64,000 nucleotides of DNA, from positions 124,001 to 188,000 of the forward strand of contig NZ_CP007452.1 of the NCBI RefSeq assembly GCF_000597865.1, read 5' to 3'. The notes beneath the pieces are model-generated. The model saw only the letters and a list, made by a program, of their open reading frames with translations. It had not been told where the DNA came from and searched no databases. The position numbers and the translations under genes are program-made. Shown in pieces: positions 51,659 through 61,195 of this stretch. Position 1 is the stretch's first letter. Every line of letters begins with the position of its first letter. This DNA is from Peptoclostridium acidaminophilum DSM 3953. GTDB taxonomy: Bacteria; Bacillota; Clostridia; Peptostreptococcales; Peptostreptococcaceae.

Positions 51659-51693
51659 AAAAAATGCCGAAAATTGATTTCGGCATTTTTTTT
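51657..51693. terminator. Bidirectional terminator between rsmA and murC
   Basis: A perfect 16 bp stem (AAAAAAAATGCCGAAA and its complement) around ATTGA, with A and T runs on both sides, serves the convergent rsmA and murC. Confidence 0.95.
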
Positions 51694-51699
51694 GGTAGT

Positions 51700-53067
51700 C
51701 TATTTGTCTTTGAATATTATGTCGTTTATCCTGTTGATATCTCCCGCACCCATTGTTATTACGATGTCGCCTTCGCTGGCATGTTCAAGCACATATGAAG
51801 CAATCTCTTCAAAGCTGGAGATATAATTGACGTTTTTATTCCTATCTGAAAGCCTCTTGAAAAGGTCGGTTGAGTGTATCTCTCCATTGTCAATCTCTCG
51901 GGCGGCGTATATGTCCGTTATTATTATATTGTCGGCGTCGTCAAAGGCGTTTGAAAATTCCTCGAGTAGCAGTTTTGTCCTGGTGTAGGTATGAGGTTGG
52001 AATATGCACCATATTTTACCCTGCGTGGCACGCCTTGCCGCCGAAAGTGTGGCCGTTATTTCGGTGGGGTGGTGGGCATAGTCGTCTATGAATTTTATGC
52101 CGCCTATTGAACCCATATGCTCAAATCTTCTGCCCACGCCGCTGTATACACCTATTGCAGAATTTATGTCGTCTGGAGCTATGCCGCATACATATGAAGT
52201 TATTATAGCAGCGCATGAATTGAGTACGTTGTGAACTCCAGGAACTCCAAGTGAGAATTTTCCCAGAATAGAACCTCTCAACGACAGCAAGAATGAGGCA
52301 CATCCATTATTGTCAAACTCAAGATCTGATATCACTGCGTTGTTTGACTTGTCAAAGCCATAGCTTATGATTTCGCCCCTGATTTTCAGGGAGTTTTCTG
52401 CAAGCATGTCACTTATGTTCTCGTCGTCACCGTTTACTATCACGTGGCCGCCTTCAGGCACTAGCGCAGCGAATTTTGCAAACGAGTCCTTTATATGGTC
52501 TATGTCCCTGAAATAGTCCAGGTGGTCGGCGTCTATGTTGGTTATTATGGCTATAGTCGGATGGAACTTGAGAAAGCTGTCCACATATTCGCAGGCCTCG
52601 GTTATAAAGTGCATGGAACCGCCCACGCGCACATTGCCGCCTATGTGGGGAAGGTTGCCGCCCACAAGTATTGTGGGGTCAAGATTGTTCATGTTGAATA
52701 CAACTGAAGTCATAGATGTCGTACTTGTCTTGCCGTGGGTTCCCGCTATGGCTATGCAGTTGGAAAAATCCTTCATTAAAAGACCAAGAAATTCAGCGCG
52801 ATCCATGGTTTCAATTCCAAGGCTCCGTGCTTCAACAAGCTCCTCGTTATCAGGCGATACGGCAGCAGTATATACTGCAATGTCAGTGCCTTCCTGGATG
52901 TTTTCAGATTTTTGACCTATGTATATTTTCGCTCCCGATCTTTCAAGACTAGCGGTGATGGCAGAGCTTTTAGAGTCGGAGCCGGATACCTCGTGGCCTC
53001 TTTTCAGGCAGATGAAGGCAAGTCCGCTCATGCCTATGCCGCCTATTCCAATGAAATGTATATGCAT
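51700..53067 (-). CDS. murC: UDP-N-acetylmuramate--L-alanine ligase
   Basis: First Mur ligase, adding L-Ala to UDP-MurNAc for peptidoglycan. ATG 53067 (MHIHFIGIGGIGMSGLA) has ATGGAGGTAA upstream; upstream in-frame codons are not needed. The 455 residues contain the Rossmann motif GIGGIGMSG, ATP loop AGTHGKTSTT and the C-terminal ligase domain (DDYAHHPTEI). It is reversed relative to its neighbours; in B. subtilis murC is located elsewhere. Confidence 0.97.
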   Translation of the reverse strand: MHIHFIGIGGIGMSGLAFICLKRGHEVSGSDSKSSAITASLERSGAKIYIGQKSENIQEGTDIAVYTAAVSPDNEELVEARSLGIETMDRAEFLGLLMKDFSNCIAIAGTHGKTSTTSMTSVVFNMNNLDPTILVGGNLPHIGGNVRVGGSMHFITEACEYVDSFLKFHPTIAIITNIDADHLDYFRDIDHIKDSFAKFAALVPEGGHVIVNGDDENISDMLAENSLKIRGEIISYGFDKSNNAVISDLEFDNNGCASFLLSLRGSILGKFSLGVPGVHNVLNSCAAIITSYVCGIAPDDINSAIGVYSGVGRRFEHMGSIGGIKFIDDYAHHPTEITATLSAARRATQGKIWCIFQPHTYTRTKLLLEEFSNAFDDADNIIITDIYAAREIDNGEIHSTDLFKRLSDRNKNVNYISSFEEIASYVLEHASEGDIVITMGAGDINRINDIIFKDK

Positions 53068-53292
53068 TTTAATTACCTCCATGAAATGATAAAAAGTGAA
53101 CATTGAAGCTTGAATGATGCTGAATTTTCGTATATAATGTAAAAGATTAATCTGGCTGCGGAATGTGCACTTTTTTGAGAACATACAAACAAGCACTTTA
53201 AATTATAGCACAATATAGCTTGAAAATATAACGAATTAAAATAAAGCGTTTTGTACACTTTCAACACCGGAATTACTTTAAGGAGGAAGCAT

Positions 53293-54105
53293 ATGAAATT
53301 CAAAAGGAATGAAAGGATCGGCGGAATAGTTAAAATTCTTTCCGACAGCCCAAATAGAATATTCACACTTAGCTATTTTACGCAAAAATTCAATGCGGCC
53401 AAGTCGACTATAAGTGAAGACATACTAATAGTTAAAAATGTATTTGAGAAGCTCAAGCTGGGCAAGGTCATAACTATAGCGGGAGCCGCAGGCGGAGTCA
53501 AGTATATACCGAAGGTTTCAAGCGAGGATGCAAGAGAGTTTTTGAGCGAACTTTGCGAGCAGATAAATGACCCGGAAAGAGTTCTGCCCGGCAAATTCCT
53601 CTACCTGATTGATATAATATACAGCCCGCAGGTGGTTTCCAAGGTTGGAAAGCTGTTTGCGACATATATAGATTACAGCTCTGCCGATTGCGTGGTTACA
53701 ATAGAGACCAAGGGCATACCTCTGGCGCTTGCCACGGCAAATGCAATGAATCTTCCTCTTGTAATAATAAGAAAGAACTCAAAGATATCCGAAGGCTCTT
53801 CGCTTAGCATAAACTATGTTTCGGCTTCGAATGAAAAGATACAGACGATGTCGCTTTCGCGAAAGTCGCTCAAGGAAGGCTCAAAGGTAATCATTATAGA
53901 CGATTTCATGAGGGGCGGAGGAACTCTAAAGGGCATGCAGGATCTAATGAGCGAATTCAAGGCTGAAGTGGTGGGCAAAGGAGTCCTCATATCGACAAAT
54001 GCTCCGGAGAAGAAATTAATTGAAGACTGCATCTCGCTTATGAAGCTTGTAAGGATTGATGCTGGAGAGGTAAAGACAATACCTAACGACGAAATAATTA
54101 AATAG
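53293..54105 (+). CDS. purR: Purine operon repressor PurR
   Basis: Firmicutes PurR, a PRPP-sensing repressor of purine genes. ATG 53293 follows AAGGAGGAAGC. The 270 residues have an N-terminal winged helix (FTLSYFTQKFNAAKSTISEDILIV) and a phosphoribosyltransferase-like domain with the PRPP motif VIIIDDFMRGGGT. It is next to spoVG and two genes before prs, which makes PRPP. Confidence 0.96.
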   Translation: MKFKRNERIGGIVKILSDSPNRIFTLSYFTQKFNAAKSTISEDILIVKNVFEKLKLGKVITIAGAAGGVKYIPKVSSEDAREFLSELCEQINDPERVLPGKFLYLIDIIYSPQVVSKVGKLFATYIDYSSADCVVTIETKGIPLALATANAMNLPLVIIRKNSKISEGSSLSINYVSASNEKIQTMSLSRKSLKEGSKVIIIDDFMRGGGTLKGMQDLMSEFKAEVVGKGVLISTNAPEKKLIEDCISLMKLVRIDAGEVKTIPNDEIIK

Positions 54106-54123
54106 ATAAAAACCACCAAGCAG

Positions 54124-54160
54124 CGCGGGCTCGTGAAACTAATAGGGCCTGCGTTTTTTC
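54124..54160 (+). terminator. Terminator after purR
   Basis: CGCGGGC pairs with GCCTGCG (one G-T pair) around a 16 nt loop and is followed by TTTTTT. Confidence 0.8.
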
Positions 54161-54192
54161 GCGCAAAAACTTCAGAAAATTTAGAAGTTTCT

Positions 54193-54220
54193 TGAAGATT
54201 TATGAGTTTTTATGTAGAAT
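54193..54220 (+). promoter_or_regulatory. Sigma-H-like promoter of spoVG
   Basis: TGAAGATTT (54193-54201), a 12 nt spacer and GTAGAAT (54214-54220). Against the sigma-H consensus RNAGGAWWW-N11-12-RNNGAAT the -35 has two mismatches and the -10 none. In B. subtilis spoVG is a classic sigma-H gene. Confidence 0.6.
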
Positions 54221-54292
54221 ATAGTTTAAGGCAGTTTAAATATACATATTTCAGCCGGGCATACATATGCTTTTTTGGAGGGAGTGGACAAA

Positions 54293-54583
54293 ATGCAAAT
54301 CACTGATATTAGAGTCAGAAAGGTTCTTGATGATGGCAAGATGAAAGGCGTAGTTTCGGTAACTTTCGACAACGAGTTTGTGATCCACGACATCAAGGTG
54401 ATAGAGGGGAAAAATGGCTTTTTTGTGGCAATGCCAAGCAAAAGGCTCAACGAGGGAGGGTTCAAAGACATAGCGCATCCTATAAATATTCAATCAAGGG
54501 AAAAATTGCAGGATGCGATACTGAGGGCATACGACGAGGCTAAATCGCTTGCCGAAGTCAGCGCTGACTTTGGCCTGGAATAA
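54293..54583 (+). CDS. spoVG: Regulatory RNA/DNA-binding protein SpoVG
   Basis: A small regulator that influences sporulation, division and capsule in different Firmicutes. The 96 residues begin [39 protein letters not shown], closely matching SpoVG. ATG 54293 lies 8 nt after GGAGGGAG. A terminator isolates it from glmU. Confidence 0.97.
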   Translation: MQITDIRVRKVLDDGKMKGVVSVTFDNEFVIHDIKVIEGKNGFFVAMPSKRLNEGGFKDIAHPINIQSREKLQDAILRAYDEAKSLAEVSADFGLE

Positions 54584-54600
54584 ATAATAAGGACGTGGAA

Positions 54601-54627
54601 AAGGAACCTGGCGAAGGTTCTTTTTTT
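54601..54627 (+). terminator. Terminator after spoVG
   Basis: GAACCT pairs with AGGTTC around GGCGA and is followed by TTTTTTT. Confidence 0.88.
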
Positions 54628-54649
54628 GTGTAAAAAGTCGATATATAAG

Positions 54650-54678
54650 TATACAATTCATTTAAAAAGTGCTATATT
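54650..54678 (+). promoter_or_regulatory. Possible promoter of glmU-prs
   Basis: TATACA (54650-54655), a 17 nt spacer and TATATT (54673-54678). Both boxes are imperfect. Confidence 0.4.
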
Positions 54679-54744
54679 AATTATGGAAATTGTAAATAAT
54701 GTTAAGACTATAAAACGTACATTATCATATAGGAGTGAACTCAA

Positions 54745-56118
54745 ATGGGCATAAAAGCAATCATACTTGCTGCTGGCAAAGGGACCAGAATGAAGTCAAA
54801 GCTTCCAAAGGTCCTGCACAAGGTGTGCGGCAAGGAGATGGTAAACCATGTAATAGATGCATCTCTTGAGGCCGGAGCCAAAAGCAACATCGTAGTGATA
54901 GGGCATGGCGGGGAAGCGGTCGGGAACTGTCTGCCCGAGGGAGTCGAGACGGTGGTTCAAGAGGAGCAGCTGGGGACTGGCCATGCGGTCATGATGGCAA
55001 ATAATTACATAGATGACAGCGATACCATAGTCATTCTGTGTGGAGACACGCCTCTTATAGAAGGTGAAACGATAAAGGCGCTTATTGAATTCCACAGGAA
55101 ATACGGTTTTGCTGTAAGCGTGCTTTCGGCGCTAATGGAAAATCCAAAGGGCTACGGCAGGATAATAAGGGGAGAAAGCAAGGAGCTAGTTGGAATAGTC
55201 GAGGAAAAGGATGCCAGCGAGGAGCAAAGACTTGTATGCGAAATAAACTCGGGGATGTACTGCTTTGAAGGCAAGGCTCTGCGCGAGGCTCTGCTTGAGA
55301 TAAGAAGCGACAACTCGCAGGGAGAATACTATCTTACGGATGCAGTCGAAATAATAAGAGGCAAGGGCATGACTGCCGGAGCTTTTGCGGGAGCAACGAG
55401 TGAGCAGATAATGGGAGTCAACAACAGGCTCCAGCTTTCGGAGGCCGAATGCCTCATGAAAAAGAGGATAAATGAATTCCATATGCTTAATGGTGTCACA
55501 CTGATAGACCCATTGGCTACTTATATAGAAAGCGGCGCGCTGATAGGCTCTGACACTATAATATATCCTGGAAGCCTAATAAAGGGCAACAGCGTAATAG
55601 GCGAAGGCTGCATAGTGGGGCCTGGATGCACTATTGACAGCTCAAGACTTGACGATGGCTGCGAGATTCAAAATTCGGTTATAGTAAAAAGTGCTGTAGG
55701 CAGTGGCTCCAAGGTAGGACCATTTGCGTACCTGAGGCCAAACAGCAATATTGGTAGAAATGTTAAGATAGGAGACTTTGTGGAGGTCAAGAACTCCAAC
55801 ATCGGAGACAACTCCAAGGCTTCTCACCTTTCATATATAGGAGACGCTGACGTAGGCGAGGATGTAAACATAGGCTGCGGCACTGTATTTGTCAACTATG
55901 ACGGCAAGAAAAAATCAAGGGCAAAGGTAGGCGACAGGAGCTTCATAGGCTGCAACACAAATCTGATCGCTCCTGTTGAGCTTGGCGAGAATTCATATAT
56001 AGCAGCAGGATCAACGATAACTGACAATGTGCCTGGGGATTCATTTGCCATAGCCAGACAGAGACAGACAACCAAGGAAGGTTACTTAAAAGGCGACAAA
56101 TGGGAAAAAAAAGACTAG
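54745..56118 (+). CDS. glmU: Bifunctional GlmU uridyltransferase/acetyltransferase
   Basis: Makes UDP-GlcNAc, the wall precursor, in two steps. The 457 residues have the N-terminal pyrophosphorylase domain (IKAIILAAGKGTRMKSKLPKVLHKV, with GTGHAVM), then a left-handed beta-helix domain of hexapeptide repeats (IGSDTIIYPGSLIKG and on to IAAGSTITDNVP) with acetyltransferase activity. It feeds MurC-type wall synthesis and is followed by prs as in Bacillus. Confidence 0.97.
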   Translation: MGIKAIILAAGKGTRMKSKLPKVLHKVCGKEMVNHVIDASLEAGAKSNIVVIGHGGEAVGNCLPEGVETVVQEEQLGTGHAVMMANNYIDDSDTIVILCGDTPLIEGETIKALIEFHRKYGFAVSVLSALMENPKGYGRIIRGESKELVGIVEEKDASEEQRLVCEINSGMYCFEGKALREALLEIRSDNSQGEYYLTDAVEIIRGKGMTAGAFAGATSEQIMGVNNRLQLSEAECLMKKRINEFHMLNGVTLIDPLATYIESGALIGSDTIIYPGSLIKGNSVIGEGCIVGPGCTIDSSRLDDGCEIQNSVIVKSAVGSGSKVGPFAYLRPNSNIGRNVKIGDFVEVKNSNIGDNSKASHLSYIGDADVGEDVNIGCGTVFVNYDGKKKSRAKVGDRSFIGCNTNLIAPVELGENSYIAAGSTITDNVPGDSFAIARQRQTTKEGYLKGDKWEKKD

Positions 56119-56175
56119 ACTGCTTGGAAAAATTATTGCTTTAATTTTTTATATAAATTTGGGAGGTTTTTTGAA

Positions 56176-57129
56176 ATGAATTTCAATAGTAGCGGAAATG
56201 AAATCAAGGTGTTTACCGGGAATTCCAATCCCGAGCTGGCGCAAAAGATTGCCAAGCTTGTGGGCGTTCCTGTGGGTGATGCTGTAGTTTCTAAGTTCAG
56301 TGATGGCGAGATTTCTGTCAATTTCAACGAATCTGTAAGAGGAAGAGACGTATTCCTTATTCAATCCACCAGCGCTCCTGTAAACACGCATATAATGGAG
56401 CTTCTTATAATGATAGACGCACTAAAAAGGGCGTCGGCTGGCAGAATAATTGCAGTAATTCCATACTATGGCTATGCAAGGCAAGACAGAAAGGCGAAGG
56501 CAAGAGATCCGATAACTGCAAAGCTTGTGGCCGATCTGCTTACTGCGGCAGGAGCGCAAAGAGTGCTCACAATGGATCTGCATGCAGCTCAGATACAGGG
56601 GTATTTCGACATACCGGTAGACCATCTCCTGGGTGTGCCGATACTTGCCCAGCACTTCAAGAATCAGGGGCTCAAGGATCTTGTGGTTGTATCGCCTGAC
56701 CTTGGAAGCGTTACAAGAGCAAGGAATTTCGCGAACCTGCTGGATGCGCCGCTGGCTATAATAGACAAGAGAAGGCCAAAGGCGAATGTTTGCGAAGTTA
56801 TGAATATAATAGGGGACATAAAGGACAAGAACGTAATACTAGTAGACGACATGATAGATACGGCCGGAACTATAACAAACGGAGCAAATGCTCTAAAGGA
56901 GCTTGGAGCAAGAGAAGTATATGCGGCCTGCACGCACCCTGTGCTTTCGGGGCCTGCGATAGAAAGAATAAGAGACTCGGCAATAAAGGAGCTTGTGGTG
57001 CTGGATACAATACCTCTGACTGACGACAAGAAGCTCGACAAGATAGTCGTTGAATCGGTTGCGCCTCTATTTGCAAAGGCTATAAAAAAGATATTCCTAA
57101 ATGAATCGGTAAGCAGACTGTTCGACTAG
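56176..57129 (+). CDS. prs: Ribose-phosphate pyrophosphokinase (PRPP synthase)
   Basis: Makes PRPP from ribose-5-phosphate and ATP for purines, pyrimidines, NAD and Trp/His. The 317 residues include the ATP loop [32 protein letters not shown] and the PRPP motif [23 protein letters not shown] precedes the ATG. Its product is the ligand of PurR and a PncB substrate, both encoded nearby. Confidence 0.98.
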   Translation: MNFNSSGNEIKVFTGNSNPELAQKIAKLVGVPVGDAVVSKFSDGEISVNFNESVRGRDVFLIQSTSAPVNTHIMELLIMIDALKRASAGRIIAVIPYYGYARQDRKAKARDPITAKLVADLLTAAGAQRVLTMDLHAAQIQGYFDIPVDHLLGVPILAQHFKNQGLKDLVVVSPDLGSVTRARNFANLLDAPLAIIDKRRPKANVCEVMNIIGDIKDKNVILVDDMIDTAGTITNGANALKELGAREVYAACTHPVLSGPAIERIRDSAIKELVVLDTIPLTDDKKLDKIVVESVAPLFAKAIKKIFLNESVSRLFD

Positions 57130-57140
57130 AGTTTGAACTT

Positions 57141-57167
57141 GGCGGAGATATTAATTCTCCGCCTTTT
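57141..57167 (+). terminator. Weak terminator or stem after prs
   Basis: GGCGGAGA pairs with TCTCCGCC around a 7 nt loop, with only TTTT after it. In B. subtilis ctc lies between prs and pth; there is none here. Confidence 0.65.
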
Positions 57168-57204
57168 GTAGGTTATGGACAATATTGTAAGGAGGAAATT
57201 AAGA

Positions 57205-57765
57205 GTGTTTGTAATTGCAGGACTTGGAAACCCGGGAGGCCAGTACGAGTGTACGCGCCACAACGTGGGTTTTGACGTGATAGACATAATAGCCCATATG
57301 CACGGAATAAGCGTAAAAAAGCTAAAGCACAAGGCGCTTGTAGGAGAAGGGTTCATAGGCGGGCAGAAGGTTTTGCTTGTAAAGCCCCAGACCTACATGA
57401 ATCTGAGCGGGGATTCGCTTGCGGATATATTAAGCTACTATAAGGTGAGCCCGGAGGAGCTTATAGTTGTATACGATGATATAGATACGGATTTTGGCAG
57501 GATAAGGATAAGGAAAAAAGGGAGCGCCGGCACGCACAATGGCATGAAATCCATAATTTCTCGCCTTGGCTTTGAAGATTTCCCAAGAATCAGAATAGGA
57601 GTTGGAAGGCCATTTGACGGAAGAGATTTGGCCTCTTTTGTGCTTTCGAAATTCGCAAAGGAAGAGATGAAGGAGATTGCAGAAGCAGAAAAGCGTGCTG
57701 CAGAGGCTGCAGAGGCAATAATCAGTAGCGGTGTTGAAGCTGCAATGAACAAATATAACGGTTAA
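57205..57765 (+). CDS. pth: Peptidyl-tRNA hydrolase
   Basis: Releases tRNA from peptidyl-tRNA dropped by ribosomes. GTG 57205 ([23 protein letters not shown]) lies 10 nt after AAGGAGG; an in-frame ATG at 57175 is on the far side. The catalytic His in TRHNVG and Asp in [10 protein letters not shown] are present. 186 residues. mfd follows after 16 nt. Confidence 0.95.
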   Translation: MFVIAGLGNPGGQYECTRHNVGFDVIDIIAHMHGISVKKLKHKALVGEGFIGGQKVLLVKPQTYMNLSGDSLADILSYYKVSPEELIVVYDDIDTDFGRIRIRKKGSAGTHNGMKSIISRLGFEDFPRIRIGVGRPFDGRDLASFVLSKFAKEEMKEIAEAEKRAAEAAEAIISSGVEAAMNKYNG

Positions 57766-57781
57766 AATAGGAGGGCATTCA

Positions 57782-60700
57782 ATGGCTGATATTTTTTTGA
57801 GTCCCCTGAAACGATGCTATGAATTCAACCAGATAATTGAAAATGTCAAAGAAGGAAAAAGCCCTGTCCATGTGAATGGACTTGTGCAGAGTCAAAAGGC
57901 GCATTTTGGCGCGGGGCTTTTTAAATACAGCGGCATCAAGCAGGGACTGATAATAACCCACAGCGACCTGGAGGCCAAGAAAATATACGAAGACATGAGA
58001 TTTTATGCGGGCGAAGCCGCGGCATTTATGCCCTGCAGCGACATTTTTTTCTATTCGCTGGAGGCCAGGGACAGGAATGAGGAAGCCAAGCGGATAGATG
58101 TGCTAAGGAGACTTGCAAAAGGCGAGAGGATCATTCTTATAAGCAGCATAGACAATCTTATGAGGAAATACGTGCCCAAAAACATTTTTTTTGAGAGCCT
58201 GATAGAGGTGAATTCAAACGACACAGTAGACATCGAAGCGCTTTCAAGAAAGCTTGCTGCTTTGGGCTACGAAAGAGAGAGCAAGGTCGAGGGGGTAGGC
58301 CAGTTTAGCATAAGAGGCGGGATAATAGACATATTCTCGCCAGGCTTTGAAAACCCCGTCAGAATAGAGCTCTTTGGCGATGAGATTGACTCGATGAGAA
58401 CATTTGACTCACTAAGCCAAAAGTCGATTGAAAGAGTCGATTCTGTTACAATAGCGCCGGCCAGAGAGGTTATATATGCTCCTGGATTTGACCCGAAGCT
58501 TTCAGCAAATATACATGAAACAGCAGGGCTTTCTGAAGAATTATCGGGAAAAATGGAGAAGCTGTCTCAAAGAATTTATTTCGAAGGAATAGAAAACCAT
58601 ATAGACTATATATATGAAAGGCCGAGTACACTCCTTGACTACTTAGGCGCAGAATCGCTAGTCATTATGAATGAACCAGAGCGAGTTCTCCAGAGGGCAA
58701 AGAATTTTGCGAGCGAGTTCAGCGAGATATTCGTTGCAAGCCTTGAACGGGGAGAAGCCGGCAGTGAGCAGGGAAACCTTTTGTTTGCAATGGACGATAT
58801 TCAAGAACGTTTCGAAGGAAAAACGCTCCTGATGCTCGCCACGCTGCCAAAGGATGTCGAAGGCTTCAATAGAGCCTCGGCATACAGCTTTTCGGCAAGA
58901 GAGGTTCCAAGCTTTGGCGGCAAGCTTGAAATGGCCGCGGGTGAGATAAAATTTCTGAAGGAAAAGGGCCACAGCATACTAATATCAATAGGCAGCCCTG
59001 ACAAGGCCAAAGGTCTGCAGGAAATGCTGTCTTCACATTCCATAGAGTGCAGTGTTACAAGTGACAGAAGCTACGCCATAAGGCCTTCGCAGGTTGTAAT
59101 ATCTCCAGGCGATGTGAGCGCCGGCTTTTCTTACCTGGACTGCGCTTTCACACTAGTTACAGACACCGAGATACTCGGGGCTCACAAAAAAACATTCCAG
59201 AAGAAAAAGACAAGGTCCAAGAATGCCAGGCAGATTGAAAGCTTCATGGAGCTGGAGATTGGGGACTATGTGGTTCATGAAAGTCACGGAATAGGTAAAT
59301 ACGAGGGTATGAAGCAGCTTGTGGTGGGAGATGTCACAAAAGACTATCTGAGAATAGTATACTCCGCTGGTGACACTCTCTATGTCCCCACAGACCAGTT
59401 GGACAAGGTCCAAAAATATATAGGTGGCGAGGGTGAGAGAGTAAAGCTAAGCAAACTTGGGACAAGCGAGTGGAGCAAGGCCAAGGCCAAGGCGCAAAAG
59501 GCAGTCGAAGAGATGGCAAAAGAGCTCATTGAGCTTTATGCAAAACGAGAGGGCATGAAAGGCTATCAGTTCGGCGAAGACACTCCATGGCAGTTCGAAT
59601 TTGAAAACCTCTTTCCGCATGAAGAGACGCAGGATCAAAAAAGAGCCATTGAGGAAGTCAAAAAAGACATGGAGTCCGATGGTATTATGGACAGGCTCAT
59701 ATGCGGCGATGTAGGCTATGGCAAGACTGAGGTGGCCATAAGGGCCGTATTCAAGGCGTGCATGGAATCAAAGCAGGTTGTAGTGCTAGTTCCCACCACC
59801 ATACTTGCACAGCAGCACTACAACACCTTCAGGGAGAGATTTGAGAAATTCCCCATAAGGGTAGAAGTGTTAAGCAGGTTCAAGACTGAAAAAGAGCAAT
59901 CGCGCATAGCGGACGACATAAGAAGGGGTCTTGTGGATGTGGTGATAGGCACCCACAGGCTGCTGTCTGATGATATAAAATTCAAGGACCTGGGGCTGCT
60001 TGTTATAGACGAGGAGCAAAGGTTTGGCGTAAAGCATAAGGAAAAGATTAAAAGCCTGAAAGCGAGCGTAGACGTACTTGCCATGTCTGCAACGCCAATT
60101 CCGCGAACGCTTCACATGTCGCTTACAGGCATACGCGACATGAGTATAATAGAGGAGCCGCCCGAGGAAAGGCATCCAGTCCTGACGTTTGTTGTGGAAG
60201 CAAAAGAGAGTATAATTGCAGATGCTATAGAACGTGAAATTTCAAGAGGCGGACAGGTGTTTTTTGTATACAACAGGGTCGGCGGAATAGAGGATATGGC
60301 TGCCAGGATAAAAAAGCTTGTGCCTTCCGCGAGGATAGATTTAGGACACGGGCAGATGAGTGCAAGGCAGCTTGAGAATGTAATGATGCGCTTCCTTCAA
60401 AGGGAAACTGACGTGCTCGTATGCACCACAATTATCGAAACGGGAATGGACATAGCGAATGCAAACACAATGATAGTTTTCGATGCCGACAAGATGGGCC
60501 TCTCGCAGCTATACCAGCTAAGAGGCAGGGTGGGCCGGTCCTCGAGGCAGGGTTATGCATATTTCATATATGAAAAGGATAAGATGCTCACTGAAATCTC
60601 GGAAAAAAGACTAAAGGCGATAAAGGAGTTCACCGAGTTTGGCTCGGGTTTCAAAATTGCAATGAGGGACCTTGAAATCAGGGGAGCAGGGAACCTGCTG

Positions 60701-61162
60701 GGTTCACAGCAACACGGGCATATGTCTGCGATAGGCTACGATCTTTATGTAAAGATGCTCTCAGGTGCTATAAGAAGGCTAAAGGGAGAAGAGGAAAGGC
60801 CGGAAGTAGACACTGAAATAGAGTTGAAGTTAAATGCGTACATCCCGCAGGACTATATACAAGATGAGCTGGCGAAGATAGAAATATACAAGAAGATAGC
60901 ATCAATAGAATCAAAGGATGAAATGTATGAGATAGAAGAGGAAATAGAAGACAGATTCTCGGACATCCCGCTGCCTGTAAGAACTCTTATTATGACCGCA
61001 TACGTCAAGTCGATGGCTCAAAAACTTGGAGTAAAAGCCATAAAGCATCACAAGGAAAAGATATATATAGAGCCCTACTACATGTTCAAGCCCAAAGAGG
61101 AAAAAGAAGATTACAAATTGATTACAGAAATTGCTATGGTCATGGAAAAGATGTTACAATAA
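57782..61162 (+). CDS. mfd: Transcription-repair coupling factor Mfd
   Basis: Removes RNA polymerase stalled at DNA lesions and recruits UvrA. The 1126 residues contain, in order, the UvrB-like region (FSIRGGIIDIFSPG), the RNA-polymerase-interacting CarD-like domain (ELEIGDYVVHESHGIGKYEGM), the translocase domains with Walker A GDVGYGKTEVA, DEEQ (IDEEQRFG) and ATPIPRTL, and a C-terminal D7 domain. AGGAGGG precedes the ATG. Confidence 0.98.
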   Translation: MADIFLSPLKRCYEFNQIIENVKEGKSPVHVNGLVQSQKAHFGAGLFKYSGIKQGLIITHSDLEAKKIYEDMRFYAGEAAAFMPCSDIFFYSLEARDRNEEAKRIDVLRRLAKGERIILISSIDNLMRKYVPKNIFFESLIEVNSNDTVDIEALSRKLAALGYERESKVEGVGQFSIRGGIIDIFSPGFENPVRIELFGDEIDSMRTFDSLSQKSIERVDSVTIAPAREVIYAPGFDPKLSANIHETAGLSEELSGKMEKLSQRIYFEGIENHIDYIYERPSTLLDYLGAESLVIMNEPERVLQRAKNFASEFSEIFVASLERGEAGSEQGNLLFAMDDIQERFEGKTLLMLATLPKDVEGFNRASAYSFSAREVPSFGGKLEMAAGEIKFLKEKGHSILISIGSPDKAKGLQEMLSSHSIECSVTSDRSYAIRPSQVVISPGDVSAGFSYLDCAFTLVTDTEILGAHKKTFQKKKTRSKNARQIESFMELEIGDYVVHESHGIGKYEGMKQLVVGDVTKDYLRIVYSAGDTLYVPTDQLDKVQKYIGGEGERVKLSKLGTSEWSKAKAKAQKAVEEMAKELIELYAKREGMKGYQFGEDTPWQFEFENLFPHEETQDQKRAIEEVKKDMESDGIMDRLICGDVGYGKTEVAIRAVFKACMESKQVVVLVPTTILAQQHYNTFRERFEKFPIRVEVLSRFKTEKEQSRIADDIRRGLVDVVIGTHRLLSDDIKFKDLGLLVIDEEQRFGVKHKEKIKSLKASVDVLAMSATPIPRTLHMSLTGIRDMSIIEEPPEERHPVLTFVVEAKESIIADAIEREISRGGQVFFVYNRVGGIEDMAARIKKLVPSARIDLGHGQMSARQLENVMMRFLQRETDVLVCTTIIETGMDIANANTMIVFDADKMGLSQLYQLRGRVGRSSRQGYAYFIYEKDKMLTEISEKRLKAIKEFTEFGSGFKIAMRDLEIRGAGNLLGSQQHGHMSAIGYDLYVKMLSGAIRRLKGEEERPEVDTEIELKLNAYIPQDYIQDELAKIEIYKKIASIESKDEMYEIEEEIEDRFSDIPLPVRTLIMTAYVKSMAQKLGVKAIKHHKEKIYIEPYYMFKPKEEKEDYKLITEIAMVMEKMLQ

Positions 61163-61195
61163 TATGTCAGCATAAAAATAGAAAGGATGTTAGCT

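Noticed and set aside
53068-53292. Promoters for murC and purR in their divergent gap
   Set aside because: Only weak matches (for example TTGAGA-17-TTAAAT at 53175-53203) were seen, with no strong pair. No PurR-box pair was recognised either.
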